Shown in pieces: positions 34,490 to 42,621 of a DNA stretch of 53,520 nt. Under the pieces are notes generated by a model, which saw nothing but the letters and a program-made list of their open reading frames with translations, ran no database searches and was not told where the DNA came from. Position numbers and translations under genes: made by a program. The stretch comes from Bacteroidales bacterium (GTDB taxonomy: Bacteria > Bacteroidota > Bacteroidia > Bacteroidales > UBA4417), in contig JAURYB010000161.1 in assembly GCA_030654075.1 (NCBI GenBank), positions 1 to 53,520 of the forward strand, read 5' to 3'. Positions within the stretch are counted from its first letter, which is position 1. Each line of letters begins with the position of its first letter.

Positions 34490-35032
34490 ATGCCAGATAT
34501 CTGGAAATTGAAGGATAAAAGCTTCAATAAATTTATCGTTAACGACGATATTCAAGCAAAAATAACTGAACTTGCTGTTCGGATAAATATGGAGCTCAAT
34601 GGCAAACAACCACTTTTTATTGTGGTGCTTAACGGTGCTTTTATTTTCGCTTCCGACTTGCTGAAAAAAGTTACTATCGATTGTGAAATAGCTTTCGTAA
34701 AACTGTCCTCCTACAACGGAACACAAAGTTCAGGCGTTGTTCAGCAAATCATTGGTCTCGATCTGGATATAAAAGGCCGGACAATAGTTATTATCGAAGA
34801 TATCGTTGATACAGGACTGACCTTGGTGGGTTTCAGGGAAACGTTAAAAGCGATGGAACCTGCCAAAGTTATGATCGCTACCTGTTTGCTTAAACCCGCT
34901 GCCTTTGGGGATAAATTCCCGATTGACTATCATTGTTTCAGTATTCCTAATGAATTTGTGGTTGGATACGGTCTCGATTACGATGGATTAGGCCGAAATT
35001 CCAGTGATATCTACAAAATTGTTGAAGGATAG
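34490..35032 (+). CDS. hpt: Hypoxanthine phosphoribosyltransferase
   Basis: The 180-residue purine-salvage enzyme forms IMP and GMP from hypoxanthine or guanine and PRPP. The PRPP-binding motif IVIIEDIVDTGLTL (about 101-114) is complete, and the N-terminal LFIVVLNGAFIFASDLL is the usual PP-loop region. The length is normal. It is followed by adk and obg in the order common in Bacteroidota. A consensus promoter precedes it. Confidence 0.96.
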   Translation: MPDIWKLKDKSFNKFIVNDDIQAKITELAVRINMELNGKQPLFIVVLNGAFIFASDLLKKVTIDCEIAFVKLSSYNGTQSSGVVQQIIGLDLDIKGRTIVIIEDIVDTGLTLVGFRETLKAMEPAKVMIATCLLKPAAFGDKFPIDYHCFSIPNEFVVGYGLDYDGLGRNSSDIYKIVEG

Positions 35033-35132
35033 TTGCTTTCCGTCTGAATCTGATTTTACCCATATAAAAAACTAACATAAACAAATAACGGGAATCTGAT
35101 TGTAATGAAACCCATGCTAAAATAATTTCAGT

Positions 35133-36302
35133 ATGCTTAATATAGCACTCTTTGGTCCTCCCGGCGCCGGTAAAGGTACTCAGTCACAAATGTTGATTGA
35201 AAAATACAATCTCGCGTACATTTCGACCGGTGATTTGCTTCGGCAGGAAATAGCCGAAGAAACAGAACTTGGCATACAGGTTAAAGACCTGATAGGCCGG
35301 GGCGGCCTGGTTTCTGACGAAATGATGGTGGATCTTATCGAAAAAAAGATCATTACCAGTTCCGATAAAAATGGAATCTTGTTTGATGGTTTTCCGCGTA
35401 CATTAGTTCAGTCGTATATTCTCGATGGGCTGCTTCTTAAACTTAATACTTCACTCTCTTGTATGCTGAGCCTCGAAGTTCCGGATGATGAGCTCACACG
35501 ACGTCTTATAGAGCGAGGAAAAGTATCCGGCCGCGCTGATGATACTGAAGAAGTCATAAAATTCAGGCTTAGCGAATACAAGGACAAAACTTCACCCGTA
35601 ATTGGATATTACCAGGAACGACATCTTTACGTTCCGATACAAGGGGTAGGTCCCATCAGTGATATTTTTGATACACTTTGCAATGCGATTGAATCCATGC
35701 TTGAAAAAGTTTGGTTCAACCTTGTTGTATCAGGCCCTCCGGGAGTTGGAAAAGGTACCCAGGGACGTATGCTGGCCGAAAAACTCAATTTTTACTACAT
35801 TTCAACCGGCTCATTACTTCGTAAAGAAATTAATGCTGGTACTGAATTAGGGCTCAGGGTTAAAGAAACGTATGAAAGAGGAGACCTTGTCTCAGATGAG
35901 ATAGTAATCCGGCTCATAGAGCGTGAAATCAGCGTTCACAACAATGTGAATGGGTTTGTTTTTAAAGGTTTCCCCCGCACTATTCTTCAGTCGTACATCC
36001 TGGATGGATTGCTGCGCCGTTTGAATATGGGGGTATCCTATGTAGTTGAACTCAATGCCCCGATGATTGAACTCATAAAGCGGCTTGATAAACGTGGCCG
36101 TTCGGAAAAGGCGCGTATCTATGATGTTTCCACCGAACTTATTATTCACCGGCTCGAGGAATACAATTCAAAAACAGCTCTTGTAATGGAATTGTACAAA
36201 AAACAAAATAAGCATGTGGTAGTTAATGCTATGGGCACTAAAGAGGAAATTTTCGAGCGCCTATTGGATACCGTGCAGTCAGCAATGAAGAAATCGAGAT
36301 AA
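35133..36302 (+). CDS. adk: Tandem double-domain adenylate kinase
   Basis: The 389-residue protein holds two adenylate-kinase modules in tandem (about 1-185 and 192-389), while usual Adk has about 190-215 residues. Module 1 keeps GPPGAGKGTQ, STGDLLR, FDGFPRT and the lid pair GRADDTEEVI. Module 2 keeps GPPGVGKGTQ and STGSLLR, but FDGFPRT has become FKGFPRT. Its lid has also lost the R-x-D-D pattern (KARIYDVSTE). Module 1 is likely the catalyst (ATP + AMP to 2 ADP). Module 2 looks like a decaying or regulatory copy. It is intact, in frame and co-oriented with hpt and obg. Confidence 0.93.
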   Translation: MLNIALFGPPGAGKGTQSQMLIEKYNLAYISTGDLLRQEIAEETELGIQVKDLIGRGGLVSDEMMVDLIEKKIITSSDKNGILFDGFPRTLVQSYILDGLLLKLNTSLSCMLSLEVPDDELTRRLIERGKVSGRADDTEEVIKFRLSEYKDKTSPVIGYYQERHLYVPIQGVGPISDIFDTLCNAIESMLEKVWFNLVVSGPPGVGKGTQGRMLAEKLNFYYISTGSLLRKEINAGTELGLRVKETYERGDLVSDEIVIRLIEREISVHNNVNGFVFKGFPRTILQSYILDGLLRRLNMGVSYVVELNAPMIELIKRLDKRGRSEKARIYDVSTELIIHRLEEYNSKTALVMELYKKQNKHVVVNAMGTKEEIFERLLDTVQSAMKKSR

Positions 36303-36453
36303 ATATCTGCTCATTACAAACATAAGTGGCTGATATTTGTTTCTTTATACCGGAGTGATTTTTATCATTACCCTTTTCATTTCACACAGTCATTTGAAAA
36401 TCTGATACTCTTTAACTCCCTTAACTACAATTAATTAAAAGTAAAACTAAATA

Positions 36454-37446
36454 ATGGCCAGTTCCAGTTTTGTTGATTATGTAAAGATCTATTTACGATC
36501 GGGTGCCGGAGGAGCAGGGTCTCACCATTATCTTCGTACCAAGGGCAATCCCAAAGGTGGTCCTGATGGAGGTGATGGCGGACGTGGAGGTCATATTATC
36601 ATTCAGGGTGATAAGCAGTTATGGACCATGCTTCACCTGCGTTATACCAAGCATATTTTAGCCAGCGATGGCGAAGGTGGCTCAAAAGCACTGTCGACCG
36701 GAGCAAACGGCGAAGACAGGATTATAAAAGTTCCCTTAGGGACTGTTGTTCGTGATCCGGAAACCGGTGAAATTGAATTTGAAGTAACCGCGCACGACGA
36801 AAGACATATCATTGTTCCGGGTGGCAGGGGAGGAATGGGTAACGATCATTTTAAAACTTCTACAAACCAGGCACCAAGATTTGCCCAGCCTGGCGAACCC
36901 TTCATCGAATGCTGGAAGATTTTTGAACTCAAAATTCTTGCTGATGTTGGGCTGGTTGGCTTTCCAAATGCAGGAAAATCAACACTTTTATCGGTACTCT
37001 CGGCTGCCAAACCCGAAATAGCGGACTACCCCTTCACAACGCTCAGGCCTAATTTGGGTATAGTTTCCTACTATGGCGACAAATCCTTTGTAATGGCCGA
37101 CATACCTGGAATTATTGAAGGTGCTCACGAAGGAAAAGGTCTGGGCGTAAGGTTTTTGAAGCATATCGAACGAAATTCTGTTCTCCTGTTTATGATACCT
37201 GCTGACAGCAAGGATATAAAAAAAGAATACAAAATTCTTCTCAATGAGTTGAAACAATTCAATCCTGAATTGCTGAATAAAGGACGTTTGCTTGCGATTA
37301 CCAAATGCGATATGCTTGATGATGAAATGATTAAGCTCATGAAAAAGGAATTGCCACGGACTATTCCGTTGGTTTTTATTTCATCGCATACCAAACTCGG
37401 GCTTACTACGCTTAAAGATATGCTTTGGGAACAATTAAACTCCTGA
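36454..37446 (+). CDS. obg: GTPase Obg (ribosome assembly)
   Basis: The 330-residue GTPase has the glycine-rich Obg fold (about 5-160, [25 protein letters not shown]) and the G domain with G1 [12 protein letters not shown]3 [17 protein letters not shown] and G4 TKCD. It acts in large-subunit assembly and growth control. The C-terminal OCT domain is absent, as usual for the short Bacteroidota form. Confidence 0.96.
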   Translation: MASSSFVDYVKIYLRSGAGGAGSHHYLRTKGNPKGGPDGGDGGRGGHIIIQGDKQLWTMLHLRYTKHILASDGEGGSKALSTGANGEDRIIKVPLGTVVRDPETGEIEFEVTAHDERHIIVPGGRGGMGNDHFKTSTNQAPRFAQPGEPFIECWKIFELKILADVGLVGFPNAGKSTLLSVLSAAKPEIADYPFTTLRPNLGIVSYYGDKSFVMADIPGIIEGAHEGKGLGVRFLKHIERNSVLLFMIPADSKDIKKEYKILLNELKQFNPELLNKGRLLAITKCDMLDDEMIKLMKKELPRTIPLVFISSHTKLGLTTLKDMLWEQLNS

Positions 37447-37564
37447 TGAATGCGCATCATGTTTTTGTTAATTCTATCTTTGCCTGATTTTAAATTTGAT
37501 TAACTGCACTTTTGATTTTTTTAGGGATTACGATATCAATTATTTTTACAGAAATAAATTCTTT

Positions 37565-37927
37565 ATGAATAAGTTCGAAAACCTGAAACCGGAATATAAA
37601 ATCTGGTTCTCCTCGCTACAGGGCGATGGCATATTAGGAGATGGGAAATGGAAGATATTAAAGCAAATTGATGAATGCGGCTCTCTTGTAAAAGCATGTG
37701 AGCAAATGGGGATCACTTATCGCCGTACCTGGAACGATCTGCAGAAAATTGAGAAAATGCTTGGATTTCACTTGCTCGAAACCATACGTGGCGGGCAGGA
37801 AGGGGGAAGTACACGGTTATCACCCGAAGGCCATAGGCTGGTGAAAAGCTTTGATGTTTTTCATCAACGAATCGATAAAATAATGCAAAAAGAGTTTGTC
37901 CGGTTACTTAACGATCTGAATTCATAA
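37565..37927 (+). CDS. ModE-like winged-helix transcription regulator (N-terminal domain only)
   Basis: 120 residues from MNKFENLKPEYKIW, with the LysR/ModE-type winged helix ILKQIDECGSLVKACEQMGI, RRTWNDLQKIEKML and RGGQEGGSTRLSPEGHRLV. ModE needs a C-terminal molybdate-binding (MOP) domain, which is missing here, so this is the DNA-binding half alone. The longer frame to 37496 is rejected because its extra residues do not fit the family. The partner MobB-like gene is 20 bp downstream, which points to a molybdenum-cofactor locus. Confidence 0.8.
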   Translation: MNKFENLKPEYKIWFSSLQGDGILGDGKWKILKQIDECGSLVKACEQMGITYRRTWNDLQKIEKMLGFHLLETIRGGQEGGSTRLSPEGHRLVKSFDVFHQRIDKIMQKEFVRLLNDLNS

Positions 37928-37947
37928 CAAACCACGTTTTATTTTAT

Positions 37948-38502
37948 ATGATTTCTGTACCTGAAATGGTTATGATTGGCGGTAATTCACGCAATTCAGG
38001 AAAAACTACCTTAGCGTGTAGTATTATCAGAAAATTATCTGTCAATCATGAAGTAATTGGTTTAAAAGTTACCAGCGTTAAACCCGGAGAAGATGAACTT
38101 CATGGAAACCACAATGAAGATTTCAATGGTAATTTTACCATTTTTGAAGAAAAAAATTCTGAATCTCACAAGGATACCGCAAAAATGCTTCAGGCAGGTG
38201 CAGCTCATGTTTATTATATTCGTGTTGAAGAAAACTTTACTAAGCAGGCAATAATACATTTCCTGTTAAGTTATGCCAAAGGGCAATTAATTGTATGTGA
38301 AAGCAGGAGCCTTAGAAGCATAGTTAACCCGGGTTTATTCTTGATAATGATGAGATTACAGGTGGATACTAAAACGAAAGACATGTCAGAATTCCTTGGT
38401 ATGGCAGATAAAATTTTGTATTTTGAAGAAGGACTGGTGGAAATAAAACAATTTTCTGATAATCTGAAATTTAATAATCGTAAATTTGTTTGGAACAGAT
38501 AA
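37948..38502 (+). CDS. MobB-like P-loop protein (molybdopterin guanine dinucleotide pathway)
   Basis: The 184-residue protein has a Walker A motif GGNSRNSGKTTLACSI (about 11-26), typical of MobB/CobW-like GTP-binding proteins, and a later KDTAKMLQAGAAHVYYI region. MobB binds GTP and assists molybdenum cofactor nucleotide attachment. No mobA or molybdoenzyme gene is in view, so the molybdenum assignment rests on the fold and on the ModE-like neighbour. The two genes are probably co-transcribed. Confidence 0.7.
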   Translation: MISVPEMVMIGGNSRNSGKTTLACSIIRKLSVNHEVIGLKVTSVKPGEDELHGNHNEDFNGNFTIFEEKNSESHKDTAKMLQAGAAHVYYIRVEENFTKQAIIHFLLSYAKGQLIVCESRSLRSIVNPGLFLIMMRLQVDTKTKDMSEFLGMADKILYFEEGLVEIKQFSDNLKFNNRKFVWNR

Positions 38503-38681
38503 CATATAAAAGCATTAACTATTACTTGCTTTCACTTTTAAACTAAACATTTTCATTCCGTTCTCGTTTATACTAAAGTATTTCCTTAATCAAGTAAGTT
38601 TTAATTAATGTAATTTAAAATGTATTGTGAATTTTTACGTTTTAACAGTTGGTGTAAAATGGGTAAAAGAGTAGCAAACAG

Positions 38682-39413
38682 ATGAAAAAATCAGGTCTTG
38701 TATATATAATATTTTTTTTGCTTCTGCTTTCTGCTGAAGTTAAATCTCAGCAATTGCATTCGTTGTGGATTAATGCGGTACCTGGTCTCAACAGCACCTG
38801 GATTCTCAATCAGAATGCGTACGGTAATCCCGAATTCGAATATTCCACTTCATTTGGATTAACCGGTGGAGTTGGAGCAACCTATTTTTATAGAAAGCAT
38901 TGGGGGGTTAACGGCTCTGTATTGTTGAGTAAATTGGGACAAAATTATAGTGGCGTACAGGCTGGTGGCGATGCTGATCGTAAAGTCCGCTTAACATATC
39001 TGGAAATCCCGCTGCAAATGATGAAGAATGTTCCGGGTCAACTTTATCCCACGTGGATTTCATTTGGTCCTGACGTTCTGATTCTGCTGAATGCAAAACA
39101 ACAATATAGCCGTGACGGCGGAAACCCATTATCCTTTCCGGATGGAATGATAGATGGTAATGTAAAAGACAGATATAAACTGGTTGATGTTGCGCTTAAT
39201 TTCTCTGTGAACAGGATGTACAATCTGGATTATTTCAGGAAGATCATGTTCCTGTTCTCTGCAAACGCGGCACTTGGTCTGACTGATATTAATTCAAAGA
39301 ATTGGCAAATTCCAAACACACATGATGTTTATTCGGGATCACATAATTTTTATATTGGGATTAAAGTTGGGTTGATGTTTAAAGTAGCCAGATTGGGCGG
39401 ATCGAATTGGTAA
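38682..39413 (+). CDS. PorT-like outer-membrane beta-barrel protein (copy 1)
   Basis: The 243-residue protein has a signal peptide (IIFFLLLLSAEVKS, cleaved before Q23) and an outer-membrane barrel of the PorT-like/outer_membrane_protein_beta_brl type. It has alternating aromatic strands, e.g. NSTWILNQNAYGN and FGLTGGVGATYFY near residues 40-70, and ends in GGSNW. Such barrels are structural or surface proteins of unknown substrate. The second gene 650 bp downstream is a close paralogue. No operon partner is visible. Confidence 0.8.
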   Translation: MKKSGLVYIIFFLLLLSAEVKSQQLHSLWINAVPGLNSTWILNQNAYGNPEFEYSTSFGLTGGVGATYFYRKHWGVNGSVLLSKLGQNYSGVQAGGDADRKVRLTYLEIPLQMMKNVPGQLYPTWISFGPDVLILLNAKQQYSRDGGNPLSFPDGMIDGNVKDRYKLVDVALNFSVNRMYNLDYFRKIMFLFSANAALGLTDINSKNWQIPNTHDVYSGSHNFYIGIKVGLMFKVARLGGSNW

Positions 39414-40065
39414 ATAAAATATACACGTAAGTAAAAAATATTTTCAATATTATAGAAAAATAGCAACTTTATCTGGTTTTTGTGCTATTATATTTTACAA
39501 ACAGGATGGGAAGTCGGAATGATTTTATAGCCATTAAAAACATTTAAAAATAATATTAATTTATTGAGTTTGATTTTAGAGCTCCTCTGTTTATGCGGAG
39601 CAGATCTTTTTATTTATAATACCCTATTACTTTATATGCTTAAGTATATTAATTATCAGTGAATAGATTGTTACATTATGGAATGCGCAAAGTTGTTAAC
39701 TGAAATCATACTCTGGCGAATAGATTTTCGGCAGTTTGAATTACTGATTCCAATTGGGCGTGGCTTACTTGGTTCGGACAGTTTTTATTAAAGTGGAGCA
39801 GAAACAGAATCAATTCAGATTTTTTTATTCTGAACAGTTTGGGGAATTGTTTTGGTCAAATGGAGAATAATGAAGCAAATACTATTTTTTTTAAAGTAGA
39901 TTAATCTATACACTGAATAAGTATAATTATTAATAGAGTTGAATTTTTTTTGTAGAGGTCCATTAATTATTAATGCAGAATATCAGATTTAATTAAAACA
40001 TGTTTAACACATTTCCTTTCGTCACATTTTGGTACGATAAAACCATTCAAATAAATACTGAACAC
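39414..40065. other. AT-rich intergenic region between paralogous barrel genes
   Basis: About 650 bp with no supported gene. The only structure is a short GCTCC...GGAGC hairpin (about 39582-39602) followed by TTTTTAT, a weak terminator-like signal 170 bp after the first gene. The length may include leader sequence of the second gene. Confidence 0.35.
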
Positions 40066-40797
40066 ATGAAAAAGTATATTCTGAGTTTGGCGATAATTCT
40101 TCTTGTTTTCCTCAAAGTAGAAGTTCATGCGCAACAAAGAGGCTCATTGTGGTTTAATGTTATCAGCGGGGTAAACAGCACATGGATTGTAAATCAGAAT
40201 GCGTATGGAAATCAGGAAATTGAATATAGCGCAGCTTTTGGCCTTACCGGTGGAGTAGGATTAAGCTATTTTCATAACCGCGATTGGGGATTTACCGGAT
40301 CATTCCTGGCTAGCCAGCTTGGACAGAATTACAAAGGATATCAGGCAGGTGGTGTTGCCCAACGAAAAATAAAACTAATGTACTTTGAATTACCACTCAT
40401 GGTTATGAGGGGTATACGTGGAACGCAGTATCCAACCTGGGTTTCATTCGGGCCGGATATTATGATACTTCTAAACGCAAAACAGGATTATGTTCGAGAG
40501 GGAGGCTCCCCCTTGCCAAACCCTGAAGGAATGATAGTGAAAGATACAAAGGAAAGATTTAACAAAACTGATGTTTCTATGAACTTTTCACTGAACAGAA
40601 TGTATGCCCTGAATTACTCCAGGAAGATGATGTTTCTTATTTCCTTGAATTCCGCAATTGGATTTACTGATATTAATAAAACTACCTGGCAGATCGCAAA
40701 CACCCATGATCAATATGGGAAATCGCGTAATTTTTATATCGGAGCAAAAGTGGGAATAATGTATAATGTTAAGAGGCTTCGTATAAAGTATTGGTAA
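40066..40797 (+). CDS. PorT-like outer-membrane beta-barrel protein (copy 2)
   Basis: The 243-residue product from MKKYILSLAIILLVFLKVEV has a signal peptide cleaved before Q23. Body segments parallel the upstream gene (NSTWIVNQNAYGN, FGLTGGVGLSYFH, GQNYKGYQAGG, YPTWVSFGPDIMILLNAKQ), so the two arose by tandem duplication. The open frame begins at 40000, but the signal peptide shows the true start is 40066. Function is unknown. The pair may be surface proteins that diverged under antigenic or ligand pressure. Confidence 0.82.
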   Translation: MKKYILSLAIILLVFLKVEVHAQQRGSLWFNVISGVNSTWIVNQNAYGNQEIEYSAAFGLTGGVGLSYFHNRDWGFTGSFLASQLGQNYKGYQAGGVAQRKIKLMYFELPLMVMRGIRGTQYPTWVSFGPDIMILLNAKQDYVREGGSPLPNPEGMIVKDTKERFNKTDVSMNFSLNRMYALNYSRKMMFLISLNSAIGFTDINKTTWQIANTHDQYGKSRNFYIGAKVGIMYNVKRLRIKYW

Positions 40798-40837
40798 AAA
40801 TATCCGCCAAGGATATTTTATTTTATGTGTTGAAAAA

Positions 40838-42256
40838 CTAATCAATAGTCACAACAGGCCAGGGAGTTGCATTTTTCCAGGCTCCACGCGTGAAATCAGG
40901 CACATTTATTGAATTCCCCCTGCTTAGAACACTTCTCTCACTCAACTGAACTATACTGCACCATGCAGCTGCATCATACACATCCTGATCGAGTGGTAAC
41001 CCTTTCCGTAAGCAATAAATAAGCCGGTAATCCATTATAAAGTCCATACCGCCATGCCCGCCAACCTTTCTTGCTTTTTCTCCCATTTGTGCAGCGAGGG
41101 GATGTTCATATTTCTTCATCAGGGCATCAAAATCCTCTTTCTTTAAGAATTCATGTGCAGCAGGTTCCAGTGCAATCTGTTCCTCAGGATACTTAATTGC
41201 CATTCCCTTGGTTCCACTGATCCTATGAATCCGGCTGTATGGGCGTGGGCTGGTTGTATCATGCTGTATCATAATGGTTTTTCCGTTAACAGTATGTATA
41301 ACTGTTGTGTTCATATCACCAAGCGCATAGGTTTGCTGAGCTTCCGGCGAATTTGCGCCGAAGGTTTCTGCTGCGTATAATGACAGCCCTTCCTGTTTGG
41401 TCGAAACGGATGTAAGATAATCAAACCTGTCGCCCCGATTTATCCCCATAATTTGTGCAACCGGACCGAGACCATGCGTTGGATAAGGGTTTCCTGTATG
41501 TATTTTGCTGTATTCAAGTCGCCACATATTATGGTAACCATTTTTTTTCCTGAACTTAAGCTCACGTAAATCGTGCAGGTAAGCCCCTTCAGCATGAAGA
41601 ATATCTCCAAATACGCCGTTGCGGGCCATATTCAGGGTATTGAGTTCAAAGAAATCGTAACAACAGTTTTCGAGCATCATAAAATGCCGCTGAGTCTCTT
41701 CAGCCGTATTTACCAGGTCCCAGCATTCATCCAGTGTAACAGCGCTTGGTACCTCACAGGCAGCATGTTTGCCATGTTTCATGGCATAAACAGAAACAGG
41801 AGTATGCATTAACCAGGGAGTGCATTGATAAATCAGGTCAATGTCATCGCGTTCACACATTTTTTTCCAGTCCTCTTCGCCTGTATATTCGATAGCTGCC
41901 TTAAATCCAGCATCGGTAATCTGATTGTTGCCTGCTTTAACTGCCGTTGGATCAACGTCGGCAATTGCAATTATTTCAACCCCTTCTATCTGTAACAGCC
42001 GGTGTAAAGAGCCTATACCCCGCATTCCTATCCCGATAAACCCGATACGAACTGTTTTTAACGGCTCGCACCGCAGACCCATTACTGATTTCCCTTTTGA
42101 CGCAGGTATTTTTTGTTCAGCCTCGGGAGTTGAGCCATCAGTTTGGGGTGCTGATCCAAAAACATGGTTTACAGGAGCCAAACCCAAAGCGGCACTTCCT
42201 GCTGCGGCCAATTTGATAAAGTTCCTGCGGCTGTTATTCCTATTGCTGTTTTTCAT
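40838..42256 (-). CDS. Gfo/Idh/MocA-family oxidoreductase, GH109 (alpha-N-acetylgalactosaminidase) type, Tat-exported
   Basis: 472 residues from MKNSNRNNSRRNFIKLA: a twin-arginine signal (SRRNFIK) with a hydrophobic AAAGSAALGLAP follows. The NAD-binding Rossmann motif is GFIGIGMRGIGSLH. A later segment, CCYDFFELNTLNMARNG, and EGAYLHDLRE are typical of GH109 enzymes, which use bound NAD to cleave alpha-N-acetylgalactosaminide bonds by oxidation-elimination. The open frame extends to 42277, but the Tat signal starts at 42256. A TACATTTG -7 box lies at 42275-42282. It is the last host gene before the integrative element. Confidence 0.85.
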   Translation of the reverse strand: MKNSNRNNSRRNFIKLAAAGSAALGLAPVNHVFGSAPQTDGSTPEAEQKIPASKGKSVMGLRCEPLKTVRIGFIGIGMRGIGSLHRLLQIEGVEIIAIADVDPTAVKAGNNQITDAGFKAAIEYTGEEDWKKMCERDDIDLIYQCTPWLMHTPVSVYAMKHGKHAACEVPSAVTLDECWDLVNTAEETQRHFMMLENCCYDFFELNTLNMARNGVFGDILHAEGAYLHDLRELKFRKKNGYHNMWRLEYSKIHTGNPYPTHGLGPVAQIMGINRGDRFDYLTSVSTKQEGLSLYAAETFGANSPEAQQTYALGDMNTTVIHTVNGKTIMIQHDTTSPRPYSRIHRISGTKGMAIKYPEEQIALEPAAHEFLKKEDFDALMKKYEHPLAAQMGEKARKVGGHGGMDFIMDYRLIYCLRKGLPLDQDVYDAAAWCSIVQLSERSVLSRGNSINVPDFTRGAWKNATPWPVVTID

Positions 42257-42414
42257 GATTATAGTATTATAAAACAAATGTATAGAATTAGGAGAATAGA
42301 AAATAATGGTTGTTAAAAATAATTATAAAGCAGATTTAGGCATCAGAGTTTTGCACTGAAGTTTGAAATTGTCATTCTCAAAAAAAATAGTGGTACTTCC
42401 TGACATTGTAAGCC

Positions 42415-42442
42415 AAAAAAAAGTCCCTGAAGATCAGAGACT
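42415..42442 (-). terminator. Intrinsic terminator of a displaced tRNA gene
   Basis: On the minus strand AGTCTCTGA (42434-42442) pairs with TCAGGGACT (42422-42430), a 9-bp stem with one G-U pair and a TCT loop, followed by a run of eight T's. It lies 11 bp past a tRNA-like 3' end at 42454-42472, as expected for a tRNA terminator. Its gene body has been replaced by the integrative element. Confidence 0.85.
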
Positions 42443-42453
42443 TATTTAAATTG

Positions 42454-42472
42454 TGGCGGTCCGGACGGGACT
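42454..42472 (-). other. Attachment site: 3' end of a tRNA gene (probably tRNA-Asp)
   Basis: Read on the minus strand the 19 bases are AGTCCCGTCCGGACCGCCA. This gives T-stem CCCGT, acceptor strand CCGGACC, discriminator G and encoded CCA. A discriminator G with acceptor GGTCCGG...CCGGACC is what I expect for tRNA-Asp(GUC) in Bacteroidota. Upstream (to the right) the match to a tRNA stops at once, and a tyrosine recombinase gene follows. This is the typical att duplication left when an element integrates at the 3' end of a tRNA. The intact tRNA should lie at the other element end, beyond the window. Confidence 0.8.
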
Positions 42473-42532
42473 TCTTCAAGGTGATATAAGTAATACAATA
42501 TCAATCAATTAACTATATATCAATACATTACA

Positions 42533-42567
42533 TGGTTGCTAATTTATAAATATATCTGGTTGCTAAT
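42533..42567 (+). repeat. Two 11-bp direct repeats near the att site
   Basis: TGGTTGCTAAT occurs at 42533-42543 and at 42557-42567, 24 bp apart, between the att fragment and the integrase gene. The second copy overlaps the -33 box of the integrase promoter. They are candidate integrase arm-binding or repressor sites. Confidence 0.55.
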
Positions 42568-42590
42568 ATAAAATATTGGCTTTACCTTTG
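42560..42590 (+). promoter_or_regulatory. Integrase promoter
   Basis: TTG at 42560-42562, a 20-bp spacer and TACCTTTG at 42583-42590 match the Bacteroidota promoter consensus. The integrase ATG follows 31 bp downstream. Confidence 0.7.
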
Positions 42591-42621
42591 CATCAGATTT
42601 TTACACTCAATTTCTTAATCC

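Noticed and set aside
37496..37564. N-terminal extension of the ModE-like gene
   Set aside because: The extra 23 residues are aromatic-rich and unlike the family; the ATG at 37565 fits the winged-helix start.
39581..39615. Terminator of the first barrel gene
   Set aside because: The stem is only 5 bp and lies 170 bp after the gene; kept only as a note in the region entry.
42454..42472. Complete tRNA gene
   Set aside because: Only the last 19 bases of the tRNA are present; no anticodon or D arm follows to the right.
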